Notes under the pieces: generated by a model
What the model was told of the DNA's origin: nothing
The model's input: the letters and a program-made list of their open reading frames with translations, nothing else
Databases searched by the model: none
Translations under genes and position numbers: made by a program
In this document: positions 23,749 to 37,560 of the stretch, one piece after another
How the letters are laid out: every line of letters starts with the position of its first letter
Position numbering within the stretch: the stretch's first letter is position 1
NCBI GenBank assembly: GCA_905250025.1
Contig: CAJNOJ010000009.1
Span: forward strand, 186,001-250,000
Reading direction: 5' to 3'
From: Adineta ricciae
Taxonomy: Eukaryota > Rotifera > Eurotatoria > Adinetida > Adinetidae
DNA: 64,000 bases

Positions 23749-26700
23749 ATGCAGGGATGGTTTAAACTAATGCATGCAGTTCGCCAATCCGACCCGCCAA
23801 CAAATCAATCAGTCCGATATCTATCGAACAGTACAATCAATCGAACGTTTACCAATGGTGAATCTTTACAGGAACAGAACCCATCGACGCAATCATCGAT
23901 GGCCACAGCAAATGAAAGAAATCATTTACTACGTACATCGCAATCTGCCATTACACCTGTCACATTAGATTCGCCACCGAATATTTTCGATTCTCCGCCT
24001 CTTTTCAGTTCAGAATCAACGCCAATACATATAATAGATGATATACTTGCAATAGAAAGTGAATTACTTTCCGAACCAGGGCGTCGACAAAAGCGTATAC
24101 CTTCGATGGAAATCGAATCAACAACCGCATCGTGTTCGTCGATATCTACAGGTGAGTAAAACACGATCGTTCATATTTTTTTTCTAAGACAACGAATACC
24201 ATATTGAATCTTTCTTTTGTGAAATTAGATTCGAGACAATCAACGAAATCTGTGCAGAAAATTGCAAATAACAGAGCAAATAAATCGCATGGACCTTCAG
24301 TACCTAGCAGATTGAACAATATTTCAACACCAATCACTGAAGATATTTCTGATGACGATGACATGCCGATTGTAGACATACGAAAACAGAAGATACAATC
24401 AATAGATACTTTGTCAACACCATCGACGGCTGATTTAAGTATTCCGTTAGCCACGGATCTTCAATCATTGCCTGGTCACGTGCAAGACGAACAACGTGAT
24501 CATCGTTTTCTTATTTATAATGATATCGATACCTTATCCATGCATTTACATATGTGTCTCTACGTCGATAAACAGTCATTATCTTTGAGTCGACAAGGTA
24601 ACCTCGAATCTCAATACAACGTTTTAAATAAAATTTTCAAAATCTACTACATCAAAACGTTCCGAAAACTCTTTAACACAGACAATAAGGCAATATTTAT
24701 CAGTAAAGATAATGACAAAACTCAACCATTATCGGTCATCAGTTCTCCGACATCAACATCCTTCAAAACCGATTGGAACGTCAATCGAAGAAACTCGACA
24801 TCAACACAACGACAAATGCCACGAAACTTTTTCCATATCCTACAACTAAATCCGAAGAAAGATATTGACGCTCAACAGAATTCTTCATTAATCACTAGAC
24901 CAACTCCAAAAACGGCGATTGAAAAGTTTGAATCTATCAAAGATATTCTCGCACGAACATATTATCCACACCTATACACGGCAATTGAATGTGGTTACTA
25001 TTTTGGTGAAAAATCCAAGTTTCTAAGTACGCAACAGTTGATAACTACTCATGTTGATTTTGTCTCCGTCAAAGAAATGCCTCAGTCACCCGAAGAGTTC
25101 AATTATGATTCAACAACGATAACATTGAAATCACCACCTGCACGACGTGATTCAATTGTAAGCCAACCTTCGCCAGTCGTGATTAAGCCTCAGCCGAAGA
25201 AACCAATGGTTTTGAAACAGAAGAAAAACAAATCACCATCTGTAATACAAGCCAAAAATAATTCCAATGGCTTGCCCGAAGAATTATCACCGTGGATGAT
25301 CAAGGAATCAGTTGTAATTCTAACACCAACAAAAATCCCAGTAACAACCTCAAGCATTGAAGTAGCGAAACCATCGACAGCGAATCTAAAGCGGAAAGCG
25401 GCCAATACGAATGGCATGGAAATCAAAAAGAAACGAGTAGCACCATCGATACTACTCGAAACAGCAAATGCGATTGAAGATATATCCGAACCATCAAGGT
25501 AAAGTAAAACTTTATTAACGTTATCGTATAGAAGAAAAGTCAATTAAACCATATACTCATTACAATAGTCATTGAAAAGTCCGTGATTCAGAAGTTAACT
25601 TAGATCATTGAGAGATAAAACGACAATAGTGACTTTTACTTGTCGAATATTCCTTCAAGGGATATTGTTATTTTTCATGCTTATAATCACACTTTTTTTC
25701 GAATATTTATTTCGTCTCACATTCCACGGTGTTATCTTTAAATCTAATACTTATCATTTCTTACCTATGTCGTTCATCAACGCTAAATCTTTTGTCTGCT
25801 TACCTTTCTTTCTACTCTAATCGAACATACTAATCATATTTTAGCGATGAAGATGTCTTGCCCTCTGAATTGCCCAAGCAATGCTTTATCAAGAATGGTC
25901 TACGCTCGAATTATTACAAGACAAATTCAGATGATAAAACAAAACCTAAATCTGCAAGGTTTGAATGCAAATGACAAGAGAAATTGTTCTTTCCTAATGT
26001 TCTATCTTTCTCTAGCAATAAATCGCGTCTCGAACGACGGCGACAATCATCAGGTTCACTACCACCATTCTATACAGGAATCTACGAAGTCAGTGATGAC
26101 ATGAGCAAAGCTTCGCATATGGATTTTCGCCTTCCATATGATATCTTTTGGCATAGCCAGCAAAACGCGAAACAGCCATCTGTGATAAATTCGCCGATAT
26201 CTTCATCGACGATTACAACCATGTCCGATTCTCATCAAAGAAAGAAAAAGTCTAGCAAACCGAAACAAAAACTACCGTCTCCTTACAAGAAAATCACACG
26301 AAATGTCTACTCAGATCAACTAAAACAAAGTTTATTAGCGTCATACACTGCTGACAAAGTACCTGTCTGTGATTGTAAACCATCCGGTACATGTGAAGAT
26401 GGGGTATGTGTTAATAAATTGACTTTTACCGAATGTTCACCAAGCTGTGCTTGCGGTAAGAATATCATTGTTATCTATTTTCCTGCAAATCATTCTCTCC
26501 TTTCCCTTTCTAGGCGCGAAATGTACTAATCAAAAGATTCGCAAAGCTCAATGGTGCAAACATCTTGAAGTATTCGATACTGGAAAGTACGGTCAAGGTA
26601 TACGTGCAACTGCCTCGATTCCCAAAGGCACATTCATATGTGAATACGTTGGGGAAGTGGTCACCGATGACAAATTTCAAGACCGAATGATTAATCTCTA

Positions 26701-29350
26701 TTCGAAAGATGAACATCACTATGCAATGAAATTAACGCAAAACTTAGTCATTGATGCTTATCGCACGGGCAGCATCGCTCGTTTTGCCAATCATTCATGT
26801 TCGCCGAATTGTGAATTTGAGAAGTGGACGGTGGACGGTTTACACCGAATGTGCATGTTCTCGTTACGTCCAATTAAAGCTGGTGAGGAATTAACATATG
26901 ATTATAATTTCAAAAGCTTTAATTTGCAAGCGCAACAACCATGTTACTGTGATAGTTCGAAATGTCGAGGTAAAATTGGTGGAAAGCAACAAACGACTCC
27001 ATCATCATCGAACATAATTGACATTGATAATCATTCTCCTGCAATAACTCAACCGAAAATAAGTCAACGAGATCGACGAATGATCCTACAATCATCTCTT
27101 TTTCTTTTGCGCAATCTCAAAAAACAGAAAACAAAACGAACGAACTCGAAGTCAAAAACACAGAACCAAAAGCAATCGCCAGTATCACTTTTCCATCCAC
27201 AAAACTACTATCACCCTACTGGGCCAAGCAATCGATCGATGACATCAAATTTACGGAGAACTCCAAAGATGGAACACAAAGGTAACTCGATTCTGCAATT
27301 TTAACAAGTAATAACCTTCATCAATATTTCAGACATGTTCTCATTGTTCTACAACCACATTCGTCATTCCCATTTTGTTAAAACCGGCCGACACTATCAC
27401 GAGCTCATCGATGATACATGTTACTATGCACAATTAGCACAATTGACGCTTATTCTAACTGAAATATTCGATTTTATTTTATACTATAAATGTCTCGATG
27501 ATAATATAACACCAGCTGAAGCTTTGAAACAATGTCCGTCGAAACGTCTATATCCAGCTTATTATGAGATCATCACTAAACCAATTGATTTGAAGACAAT
27601 CAAAGTCAGACTTGATCATGGTGACTATTCAACATTTGAACGATTCGAACAAGATATTCTATTACTATTTCAAAATGCAATTGTAAGTCAGAGTTTATCG
27701 AACGGAGATGACGTGCATAAATTCCGCTCTTTTTTCTTTTGTAGACATACTGTGGTGCTAATTCCACTGAAGCGAATGCTGTGGTAGAATTACAGGAATA
27801 TTTTACTCAAACATTAAAAAACCAATACAAAAGAGTCTTTGGTTTATTTAACTTTATGCTACATGATGAACGAATGATAACACACTTCCATATGTTAGAA
27901 AGGTTCATAGAACGTTTGCATGAGAAAGAAGTGCGTGATGGACAAACTCGACAAGTTCTTTATGAAATTATTTACAATATAAGTGATCATTCAGATGATG
28001 ATTCACCTATTGCTTACAAGATCGTACTAGATGGCAAGCCGAATTCCCATCGACCACCGAAATCTAGAACGATCGAATGTATTATACACTGTCGATGTGG
28101 ATCTGTTTTTGATGAAAATTCAATCGTTCAATGTTATGCATGTCAGGTATGAGAGATAGATTCTTCTGAGCTCGAACATATGAAACGAAATCCATGTTTT
28201 TTTAATAAAACTAGCTCTGGCAACATGTTGCCTGTGTTTCCATTGGTGATTCAAGTCGGCCCTATTATTGTTTTGAATGCCAACCAATGTGTGAGAAGAA
28301 TCCATCGGCTTGTTTGAAAACGAATGTTCTAATCGCTGCGACTATCGCGCCTTGGCAAACCTACGATGATAACCATAGTTCGTATTCGACCTTGACACGT
28401 TCGGATGGTTTTGTTGTTCGTACAAACGAATGTTATTTTGTGCCGAAACAAGATGAAGCGAATATTGATCGATGTTTAATCTCTCCTGAATATGACATTC
28501 TATTCGTTGAACGTCTTTGGATAGATGACCATGGGGTTGGTCAAGTCGCGGGATTCTATTACATACGTCCAAATGAAACATTCCATGAGCCGAGTCGAAA
28601 ATTTTTTCCTAACGAAGTTTTTCGTTTTCCATCATCTAATGACCCTCTACCGATCAGTTCAATAGTTCGTCCTTGTTTTGTCATGGATATGGGAACTTAC
28701 TGTCGAGGTAAACCAATCAGTGATAATAGCAGTCGGGTTTCAGCAAATGATCTTTTCATATGCGAATTTCGCGTTGACAAAACGGCAAGAACGTTCACGC
28801 GTTTAGTCAAGTCCAGACATCTAATAACTAACACGAAATCTTACTGCTTCGATCGTTATGTAGAGAAGCTGACAATCAAACGCGATTACCAGGTATGTTC
28901 GAAGCTGATGATCTATTTTCTCTTGCAAATCTTTCATTCTAGCCTTATGAAAAAGAAGTTCGGCAACATCTTCAATCCCAACACGATCATCGTCGGCGGC
29001 CAATAACTAATTCGACGAGATCAATCAATAAAAAACTGGAAGAACGACGAACACGTATTCAAGGAATCATCGAGAAGATTTACTGTCGTTGCCATAATAT
29101 CACTACCATGCCCAATGAAGTGAAGTATACGATCCATCAACTCTTTCCTGATAAATTGAAGCAGAAAACTTCAACGAAAAACACAGCAGAGAGAATCAAT
29201 AGAAAACGTCGAACAATATCTGTCTCCTCGGATGATGAAATTGTTGAATTAGTACCTGAAATCGACTGCGAAACACCGACAAAACGACGTTCAGTACGAC
29301 AATCGACTGTTAGTCCGCAAAAACGTGATGAAACCTCTGATTTAATCTGA
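23749..29350 (+). CDS. ASH1L: ASH1-type histone H3K36 methyltransferase (AWS-SET-bromo-PHD-BAH)
   Basis: Nine exons (23749-24151, 24229-25498, 25845-25958, 26016-26455, 26514-27281, 27333-27682, 27745-28146, 28215-28892, 28943-29350) total 4833 nt, 1610 residues. A trithorax-group enzyme that dimethylates H3K36 at active genes. The first 700 residues are disordered (Ser/Thr/Lys-rich). AWS cysteines follow in CDCKPSGTCEDGVCVN and CSPSCACGAKC. SET spans about 743-880 with KYGQGIRA, ARFANHSCSPNCEFEKW and GEELTYDYNFKSF; post-SET is CYCDSSKCRGKIGG. A bromodomain (KRLYPAYYEIITKPIDLKTI), PHD finger (CRCGSVFDENSIVQCYACQ then LWQHVACV) and BAH domain (about 1290-1470) come in the ASH1L order. Shorter than vertebrate ASH1L, mainly in the N-terminus. 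All SET motifs look intact. Confidence 0.95.
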
Positions 29351-29568
29351 CTGCTAGTCAAGATGCTACGAGAAAACGATAAATATATTTCAATGTTGCT
29401 TGCTTGCTTTTTTATACGAATTTTAGTCCTATTTAATGACGCGAATATGTATCTATACTTTGTAAATGATGTGTGCTTGTTTTTTTACTGATGATATTGA
29501 TGTTTTTGTTGTTTCAATTAATTAACAGAATAAACTCGAAATTTACAATAGAGTGAGTTTATGTAAAC

Positions 29569-30702
29569 ATGGATAAACGAAACATTTCAGATTTACCATT
29601 CCGAATGCATGATCCAACAGATCGACATTTAATGTTAGCAAGTCCAAATCGTTTGTTGAATACCCATCAAAGCAAGTTGACTCGACCAGCACCATCACAG
29701 CAGAATCTCGCGAAAAAGTTAAAAGTTAATCACACGAATGGGATACGAACAACAGTACAAGAGAACATCCCTGCCAGTCGAAGTTTGTAGTCTCCTTCGG
29801 AATTTTGTTTTCCTGTTAATAAAGTTCTTCCATTCAGCTTCGAAAAGTGATACATCTCTACGTTGTCCATTGCGGCAAACTCTACCCATCTTCAAACAAC
29901 CTGTGACTCACTATCCGCCTCAACGAGATGAAGTCAAAACCCAAGCAATGATTTCCAGCAATCAGAACGCCACTAATAAATTGAACGAAAAAACCAAACC
30001 ACGACAACTCTTCTGGGAGAAACGTTTCCAAAACATGCGACCAACAGATATCGATGGGCAACCTTTCGAACACTTCAAACTACCCGAGCAAATCAAAGGT
30101 ATTGACACACTCAATTTGTCTAAGAATAGTCTCTTCGAAAGAGCATTTCTTGACACGTATGCTACATACCATTCGCTCTATTGCATTTCACTATCTCTTT
30201 TGCTCTTCGTTAAACAAAATCGTCTTTTATCAGTAATGTAATCAAACATTATTGACAGTAGGAAAGACAACAAATTTGATTAAATCAACAAACAATTTGC
30301 CCGTTCGACGTAGATAAATGACAACGGATGGAATCGTTTTTTCTTCACATTATTAGAAAAAGATAAAATTAACCTTATTCTTTTAGGTGTTAATCTTGAT
30401 ATGTCACCTGAAACGATTGTCATTAGTCTTGCAACATCTCTTCATCTCTACAGTAGTTCTCGTGCACTTTTTGGCCAAGATAAACAATTTCAAAAGAATC
30501 CAATTATTTACGTTCAACGTGATCAACCATTAATTGAAGTATGTGGATCTAACTGAATTATTTGATCCGCAAGAACTTGTATTTTGTTCTCTAGCATGTC
30601 ACCATCACAGATGAACATATTCGTGCACAAGAAGAAAAGGTGAACGAGTTGCGTCGACGTGTTCAACAAACAATGCGTACTAACATGAAAATGGAAGTAT
30701 AG
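29569..30702 (+). CDS. MBD2/3: MBD2/3-family protein lacking the methyl-CpG-binding domain
   Basis: Four exons (29569-29782, 29838-30098, 30387-30538, 30595-30702) total 735 nt, 244 residues. It keeps the regions that MBD2/3 use to join the NuRD complex: LRQTLPIFKQPVTHYPPQ and PRQLFWEKRFQNMRPTDI in the middle, then SPETIVISLATSLHLYSS, and the C-terminal coiled coil VTITDEHIRAQEEKVNELRR. The first 70 residues are low-complexity, polar sequence with no MBD fold. Only 218 bp separate this start from the ASH1 stop codon, so there is no room for an upstream MBD exon unless it is inside the neighbour. This is like mammalian MBD3L proteins. Same strand and close spacing to ASH1 could allow a shared pre-mRNA. 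Confidence 0.9.
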
Positions 30703-31501
30703 AAATGGACAAAGAATACCTCTGATGAATTCCAGTGATGTGAAATGTGTCATTTTTATTTCTTGTCGAAAAGATAACCAAAATTTCTTTTTCTTGCTCG
30801 CTCTCTCTCCCTCATGATTCACATGCGAATATTTGAATGAATGATTAGTATATTTCGAATATAAATTAAACGAATATCTCATTCTATTCTAAACATGTCT
30901 TTCCTATCTATTGCAGTGGGAAATTACACTTCGACAAATAAAAAAAACTTTGAACCACTGATAGTGACTACTCTTCATAAGAGCAAAGAAACATAAATGC
31001 GTCGTTTCTCTACCTATTGTTGTAAATGTGGAAGGATACTTGAAGGAAAACTTCTTTCGAGACAGTAAACAAATATAATCATTACTTTTTTGTATTCCAT
31101 TAGCTCTTTTTGGCTATGTCGTGGTTTCAACGAAGTACATCTATTAATCGATCTGAATATAGAAAACGATGTATTTTCTTGATGAAAGCAAATTACAGAG
31201 GGGAAAAGAAACGCTTCAATCTTGCTAATGTCTATTTTGATTCAATTATCACTATTGATGAGTAAACGTGGTAATGCACGAGTACATAATCAAAACTGGG
31301 TGAGAGAAAAAAAGAAGGAATCTATGCGACAATCGAAGCACTTAATGTTGATAAGTATAGTGATCTATTGAAGAAATTGCTAGATGTTTTCTTGGTGATC
31401 TCGAATAGAACCACTTGTCGTCTTACATGACAATGAGAGAACATGTGTTCGATCAGTGAATAAAGAAAGGAGAATATCAAATGAGTATGTTTTCTTTTTA
31501 T
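30703..31501. other. Convergent intergenic region
   Basis: Between MBD2/3 (+) and the GPCR (-). Short open frames here lack family signal. A TATTGGATAATT-like core was not found; no gene or repeat is called. Confidence 0.4.
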
Positions 31502-32844
31502 TTAGTTTTCTCTGTTGTATTCAACTGGCTCATTTCTATTTGTCAGTAAAATCAGTTCCGTCTGTCGATTACTTGGATTTAATGTGATTGATTGTTGTTG
31601 CTGATGGTGATGGTGATGTCCTCGTTTTTTAATAAAATTCAGACGAAATGGTCGTTTGAGTAGAAATAAATTATAGAAATCATTCCGAAAGTCAATTGAA
31701 CAGAAAAAATAAATAAAAAATCGGATCGTATGCGTGGTTGTCGATAAATTCGTGAAGAATAGGGAGACCGTACGTCGAAGATCTGATCGTGTAATATATT
31801 GACGAATAAATGAGAAGATTATCGTCGATGGAAATGTTAACATAAAGTACGAGATGGTGATAAATATTAACGACATGGTTAGTTTTCGACTATGTCGATT
31901 CAATAATCTCGACGGACTATTTCGGTTCGGACGTCTTAACGCCGCCGAGGAAGAATGTTGTAGGGCGAGAAAACTCTTCCGTCGATTTAGTGGAATTGTC
32001 GTTGTCGCCGTGGCAGCGATTAGAACTAAACGTTTATGATTATCCAAGCGTTTCTTACTCGCGAATATAATCCGCATTAACAACGTGTTGAATATCAATA
32101 GAATCGAACTCGGTAGAACTGAATACATAAAGAGATGATAACGTTGATACCACACCATATAACTAGGAGAGTTGACTTTGCTATAACAGATTATGTTTCC
32201 AGTCGATGAACGATAACCATTCATCCAGAGAATATGTGTATTTGACAAGAAAAATGAGCAGGTTAACAATAAACAGATAGCGATCGTGTAGGGTCGTTTA
32301 CAAATGAACTCGAAACGCGCTAATTTCTTCACTAGTAGATAACGATTAAACGAACCAAACGCTAATACCCATGATGATGTTTGAAGGATAGAAAATGCTA
32401 AAAGAACATGAAATTTAAAGAGAAGATTTTCACTATGATGAATCCATATGTCTTACCAATATAGGAGAGAAATCGACACATGAATAACGAGTATTCTTCG
32501 AGATTCTTTTTCGTAACAATGGCATGAACCTGATCTCCATGAGAAGTTTTATTACTATTCTGACTTTTCAATGAAGTAATTTTGAAATCAACACTAAATT
32601 CTCGAACAACGTAGTTTAAATTGAATGTATATAGTACAATTGTGTCGAGGAAAGCTAAGTAGCCGAAGATGATTTTGATCGAATTCGAACGGTTGATTTT
32701 TTGAAAATAAATAACGCAACAAAGAAGATTACATGGAGTACCGATGAGAATCAACAAAAGAGAATAGATGGCGAGTAAACGATCGGTTAATTGGGCATTA
32801 GGAGGACGAACTTGAGTGGCAGCTAAATTCGATGTGCCATTCAT
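31502..32844 (-). CDS. Rhodopsin-like G-protein-coupled receptor, probably peptide receptor
   Basis: Two exons, 32844-32457 and 32397-31502, total 1284 nt, 427 residues. Seven hydrophobic segments are visible: TM1 RLLAIYSLLLILIGTPCNLL, TM2 IIFGYLAFLDTIVLYTFNL, TM3 around the exon junction with LAFGSFNRYLLV (FNRY replaces DRY), TM4 TIAICLLLTCSFFL, TM5 FMYSVLPSSILLIFNTLLM, TM6 SLIFITISYFMLTFPSTII, TM7 IRFFIYFFCSIDFRNDFY (divergent NPxxY). N-glycosylation sites lie in the short N-terminus. The third loop is long and basic. The tail has a His run followed by a Gln run. This matches the large invertebrate families of FMRFamide-like peptide receptors; the ligand is unknown. Confidence 0.88.
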
Positions 32845-35800
32845 CGCGAATATTTAACTGATTGTTCGAGAAAATGAGAAGAAAATACGAATGAATCTCA
32901 TCGAGAAAATATTCTCTATTTCTTGCTTGCTTTTTCTTTCTCTCTCTCTCTCTCTCTCTCTCCTCGTCTTGTTTCTATATTCTTTTTCTTCTTTCTCTTT
33001 TCTGCTTTCCTATGATCATCTATTCCCTCTTATCTTCATGTTCTCTTTCTTTTCAGAATGATACTGGTTTTTTGCTTGAGTTTTTCTTGAAAATACAAAG
33101 ACGAGGTAACGATATTAGAAATTCTTAACAACAATTGTCTACGCACTAACATCGCACTGTTTTAGTTCATTTTATTTTTCTCTTCTAATGTCTTCTTTAA
33201 TATTGAATTACGCCGATCGCCACGTATGTCTCTCGTCGACTGACAACATTTTGACTCTTTTATAGTAGAAGATGAGAATTGTTATCAGTAATTTAAGCCA
33301 TGTGTCAATGCATGCGATGTACAGCGCGATCGATCTATCATTCATTTGATATGAGACGTGATGCAGTGAGACACCATTGGAAACTAATAATCGTTTTTAT
33401 TGTATGCACATTCGATGATGATGATGATGATGACAAAGACATTGATCTACACCCGTATGTATTGTCTACGAACAAAACAAACTTTTTTTTCAACATATCA
33501 ACAACAATAGCCAAATGTATATGATCATCTTCGGTATCATCATCATCATCTTGTCATATTTATCGAATGGATACATCAATTTCAGACGAGAAATAACAAT
33601 CGAGTCTGTCTTGTTCTATGTATCTAAATAGGTTATCTCTCGTTTCAGAAATCGAAATCGTTTCTTTTTTCTGTGATACTTTCATCATCAGTTGAATCCA
33701 TAGCAAATCCTCGTATTGTTTTCTTCGCCGAAATCATTTTTCGATCGAACATGACGTTGAGCTGTTATTTTTCTGTCTGCTGTTGGCGTCTTGCGTCCTT
33801 TGATCGTCGTAACTTGGGTATTTTTAGTCGAATGTTATTTTCAATCCAAGCATGAAATCGCTGATTTTCATTAGTTTTCTCTCTTTTTCATTATCAGCCG
33901 TATTTTTCTCAAATACGGTTATGTGCCTAGCCAGACTCTTTCTTCAATCATTCTAAATGCATTTTACATTAAATGCGGCTTCTAAAGCAAACTTTCAGTA
34001 TGCGAGTTTTGCTTTTTCTTGTGTTTTTATTCGATTTTCTCTCCTTGAGAACTGAAATGAACAAATAGATTTCGTAGGAGGCGAGAGAGGAATCAACAAC
34101 ATGTCTACGATTATCACATTTGAACAACGCAAAAAAGAAATTCAATCACTTACAGTCGTCAAACGTTCCGGATGTTGTCGATCGAAACAAACTAACATTC
34201 GACTTCCGCGATTCTACTTGTTTGTACTCCCAACACGTTTTCCTGATGCTATCAAATCAATAGACAGACGAACATTAACAAAAAAAATGAAGAAGAGGAA
34301 CTGCACCAATTTATTGATTCACTGATTTTCTTTTTGTTTCATATCAAAGTCAGGGTATGAACGTTGTGCTTCTACTCCGTTTAGTAGAGAGTATGACCTG
34401 TTCTTGTTCGGAGAAAAATGGCAACGGAAATAAAGTTAAGATTAACTTTCTATCCGCAGCTGATAAGAATATTCATCCAACAAGATGTGAAGCGAATATG
34501 ACAAATCGATTTCAAGTATTTTGTTGTTTTCGATAGAGAAGCATCGATTCGGATATGATGATGTAGAGTGAAAAAGAGTAAAGAGAAAGAAGAAGAAGAA
34601 GACGAAGTTATGTTAATGGCTTATCTTTTTATCAGTATATAACATTGATTAATGGCATGATCTATTGGTGTCTGGAAGCGACCAGCTTGGATAGCGCATA
34701 TACGTATGACTTGGCAATAAGTTCACTTGTTGTTTCTTGTATTGAGCTAGTCACAAGTGTATTAAAACATTAAATTTGATAAGTACTTTTTAAAATGTGC
34801 AGAACGATAAAATGACTGCCAACCGGAAATTGAAATCATTAACGCTTGTTCTAATGTTTTCAATGATTCTGGCGAAATGAATGTCGGCTGAGCAGTTGAC
34901 ATTTTCAATGTTAGAAATGCAGTATTGCAACAAGTTTCAAAGGTCCATATATTAAACGGGGTATTAACAAGTATAAGACGATTTTTCATTTAGTCTCTAA
35001 TTACTCTAGGTAATCAACTGACAGAATAGATTAAGAAAAATGACTGCAAGTATTCATGCCATCAAATGAGATTAGAATCACTTTCCATTAGACACGAGCA
35101 CAAATCTTTTTAACAAGTTTGCATCAAAATATGTATGACTTAGAAATATTGATTAAATTTTCATTCAAAATGGATTTCCATCGAGTTTTACCTCTAAGAA
35201 TAAATAGAAGAGTTCCTTCTGAAATTTAATGAACTATTCATCGAATAGAACAATGTCTTTAACAAAAGTTATCCTTAGACCGAAGTAGTCTCACAACTCG
35301 GTATAAAAACATCATCTGTCCGTATGAAATTGGATCCTTTCGACTGCCATGGACCTTTTGCACTCAATCGGATTTGTAAAAAAGTTTGTTGACAAGCACA
35401 TTGTCCAGAGGTTCTTATTGAATTATGTCGACGAGAGAATTTTTCTTTTTCGAATTTCTCCATTACTTACTCTCCACTTCTTTCGGATCTTTTCTTGTGT
35501 TGTACGTCTAATTGATCGAGACTTTTTCGCTTTCAACATCATGTGTTCGTGCTAGAACAAAGCGAATCATAGCTCTATTCCAGACTCTGCTGATGCTCGC
35601 TCGATCTAATCGAATGAGACGCTTTCCGGTTGACAAAAACTTTCTCTTGCCACTATAAAAAAACGAATAAAACCATTCACAGATTCAATTTGGTTTATGA
35701 AATTTTCACAATAGATCTCGTCTGCATCGACATTTTTTGAGCTAACACATTGCTCTCTCTCTATCCATTGCTTCTACTCAACAATTATAGAGTAGATAAC

Positions 35801-36677
35801 GGAGAAATATGAGATCTCTCAGTTGAAATCTAGAATTACAACCACAATTGGACAAATACCATCCTCCTGAATAGGATTCATTTCAATGATATTGCCATTT
35901 TCTTACAAACGTTTGTTGATGTGTCATCAATTCACATATCAGAACAGTTCGAAACGTCATTGTCAACTCGGATAAGAGTTTCAATCGGAATAAAACTGTT
36001 AAAATATACATTGTCATTTCTGACATGGCAATAAAAATGTCACTTTCTTTTGATGTGTTCTTCGCCAACAATCTACATTTACAAATCTTACATCGATCAC
36101 TAGTGAAATTTTCATCAACAAATTGTTTTATCGCATTTGCGTAGAAAAATCAAATCAACATTATGTTTAACAGATCTCTGACTCGCGAAGAAAACAACTG
36201 AGATAAATCCGATTAGATTCATTATATCAAATTACCTCCATGTTTTGCCAGTTTTTCTCTTCGGTGACATTTTTGACTTATCATTTCTCATGATAGCAAA
36301 ACGTTACTTCGTCGCTCTCTATTATCGTCTACTCTATAGAAGTCGATTGTTTTATTGAATATTTGACTTGCATGGATTGTGCGATTTCCAATCGGGAATA
36401 TCCGTTTTCCTGTGTTACTTTATTTTACATTCTATTTTTAATGCGAAGCGATCATTCGATCAGTCGAAAGTAGCCGAATACATATAAAATAGCACTACAA
36501 TATATGTAATAAAACGAGAAAAATCAGACAAACATGTGATTAATTGATATCCAAACGAAAATCTATCTACTGGAATGCAAAGAGAAATCAGTACAAGTCG
36601 AGATAGGAAATATTGAGTAATAAAAAAGGGAGAGAGAGAGAGAGACGGAATGTGTTTTGTTCGCAGAATGAGCAAAT
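32845..36677. other. Gene-poor region (3.8 kb)
   Basis: No gene supported. It holds a TC dinucleotide run (32939-32962), a GAT triplet run (about 33413-33432) and its complement (about 33535-33553), AG-rich tracts near 34565-34605 and an AG run at about 36627-36643. Two short frames with normal-looking codon use (a + frame at 34101-34325 and a - frame at 34762-34989) have no family signal, so I do not call them; they could be lineage-specific exons or decayed sequence. Confidence 0.45.
32939..32962. repeat. TC dinucleotide microsatellite
   Basis: About twelve consecutive TC units just upstream of the GPCR start, within its likely promoter/5' UTR on the minus strand. Confidence 0.9.
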
Positions 36678-37560
36678 TTACAATTCAGATTGAGGACGAC
36701 GATTTCGTCCTGAAGTTAATTGCATGTGAGATCCATTGGTTGGTGAGTGATGGAATTCATCGTTGAGATGTTTTTCACTAGCAGTACCTGTATACGGTGC
36801 ACGAAGAAAGTTCATATCAGCGCCAAATAAAGCACCTAAAAAAGTAGAAAAGATTCGAACTTGTGAGAAAACGAGAGCAAAACTTACAGGCAGTTAATGC
36901 GAGTACAAGTGCAGCGAATTCGAACCAATAACTGTAAGACAAATAGTTAAATTCTGGTCTTGGCATCCAAAGACGATCTTGACTGTAGATGCCATAGATA
37001 ATAATAGCAATCAATTCGAAAGCAACTAGAATGAAAGAATTTTACTAAGAAATTTCGACTGAATATTCAAGCTTACAAATTACAAATGAGACAATGCACC
37101 ATACCAGTTGATACTTCCATTGCCAGCGGAATGTTGAAAATACTGCTATAGCTAAACTTGATATGGTTGCGATTGTAAGAATGAATGCTAATGTCGCAAA
37201 TGCCTGTACCCATTTAAACCACGCTGAAAGAAAAGAACGATAAACAGTCACCACTGATTGAATTCAACCGGAACACGTACGTGGAATGATCCAATCACGA
37301 AAACGATACATTTCATTTGTCCAAAACCAAAAACAACCTGTATACGGAATTTGTAAATCATCTTTGTAATGACGATATTTGTATAGACATAATTCCCATA
37401 GGCCAATATTTTGAAAATCTATTGGCGTGTCGAGATAACGTTTTGTCCAGTAGGGTGAAGCAAATGCTGTTAAACAGCATAATGTACTTAGAAACATCAC
37501 AATTGAAGCAACGAAGAAATATGTGGAATATTCCGCTTTACCACACTGTATAAAACCCAT
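36678..37560 (-). CDS. Claudin/PMP22-like four-transmembrane protein
   Basis: Four exons (37560-37281, 37223-37077, 37025-36888, 36835-36678) total 723 nt, 240 residues. TM1 is YFFVASIVMFLSTLCCLTAF; the first extracellular loop carries the claudin-type signature W...GLWELC with a second Cys in TGCFWFW. TM2 is FATLAFILTIATISSLAIAV, TM3 LVWCIVSFVICVAFELIAII and TM4 YWFEFAALVLALTAC. The C-terminal tail is polar with basic residues (GRNRRPQSEL). Claudin-like proteins build paracellular barriers or modulate channels and adhesion. A splice acceptor (TTTCTAG) abuts the ATG, suggesting a spliced 5' leader. Which subfamily is not clear. Confidence 0.8.

Noticed and set aside
25190..25543. Minus-strand 117-codon frame over the ASH1 exon
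   Set aside because: Antisense shadow of a Ser/Lys-rich exon.
29351..29568. Hidden MBD exon between ASH1 and MBD2/3
   Set aside because: All frames in the 218-bp gap are interrupted and lack MBD-like residues.
32939..32962. Possible CRISPR or regulatory array at simple repeats
   Set aside because: It is only a TC dinucleotide run; no spacer-repeat alternation occurs anywhere in the window.
34101..34325. Plus-strand 74-codon frame in the 3.8-kb spacer
   Set aside because: No family signal, no splice partner; kept as a note within the spacer entry.
34762..34989. Minus-strand 75-codon frame with plausible codon use
   Set aside because: No homology recognised and isolated; not enough to call a gene.
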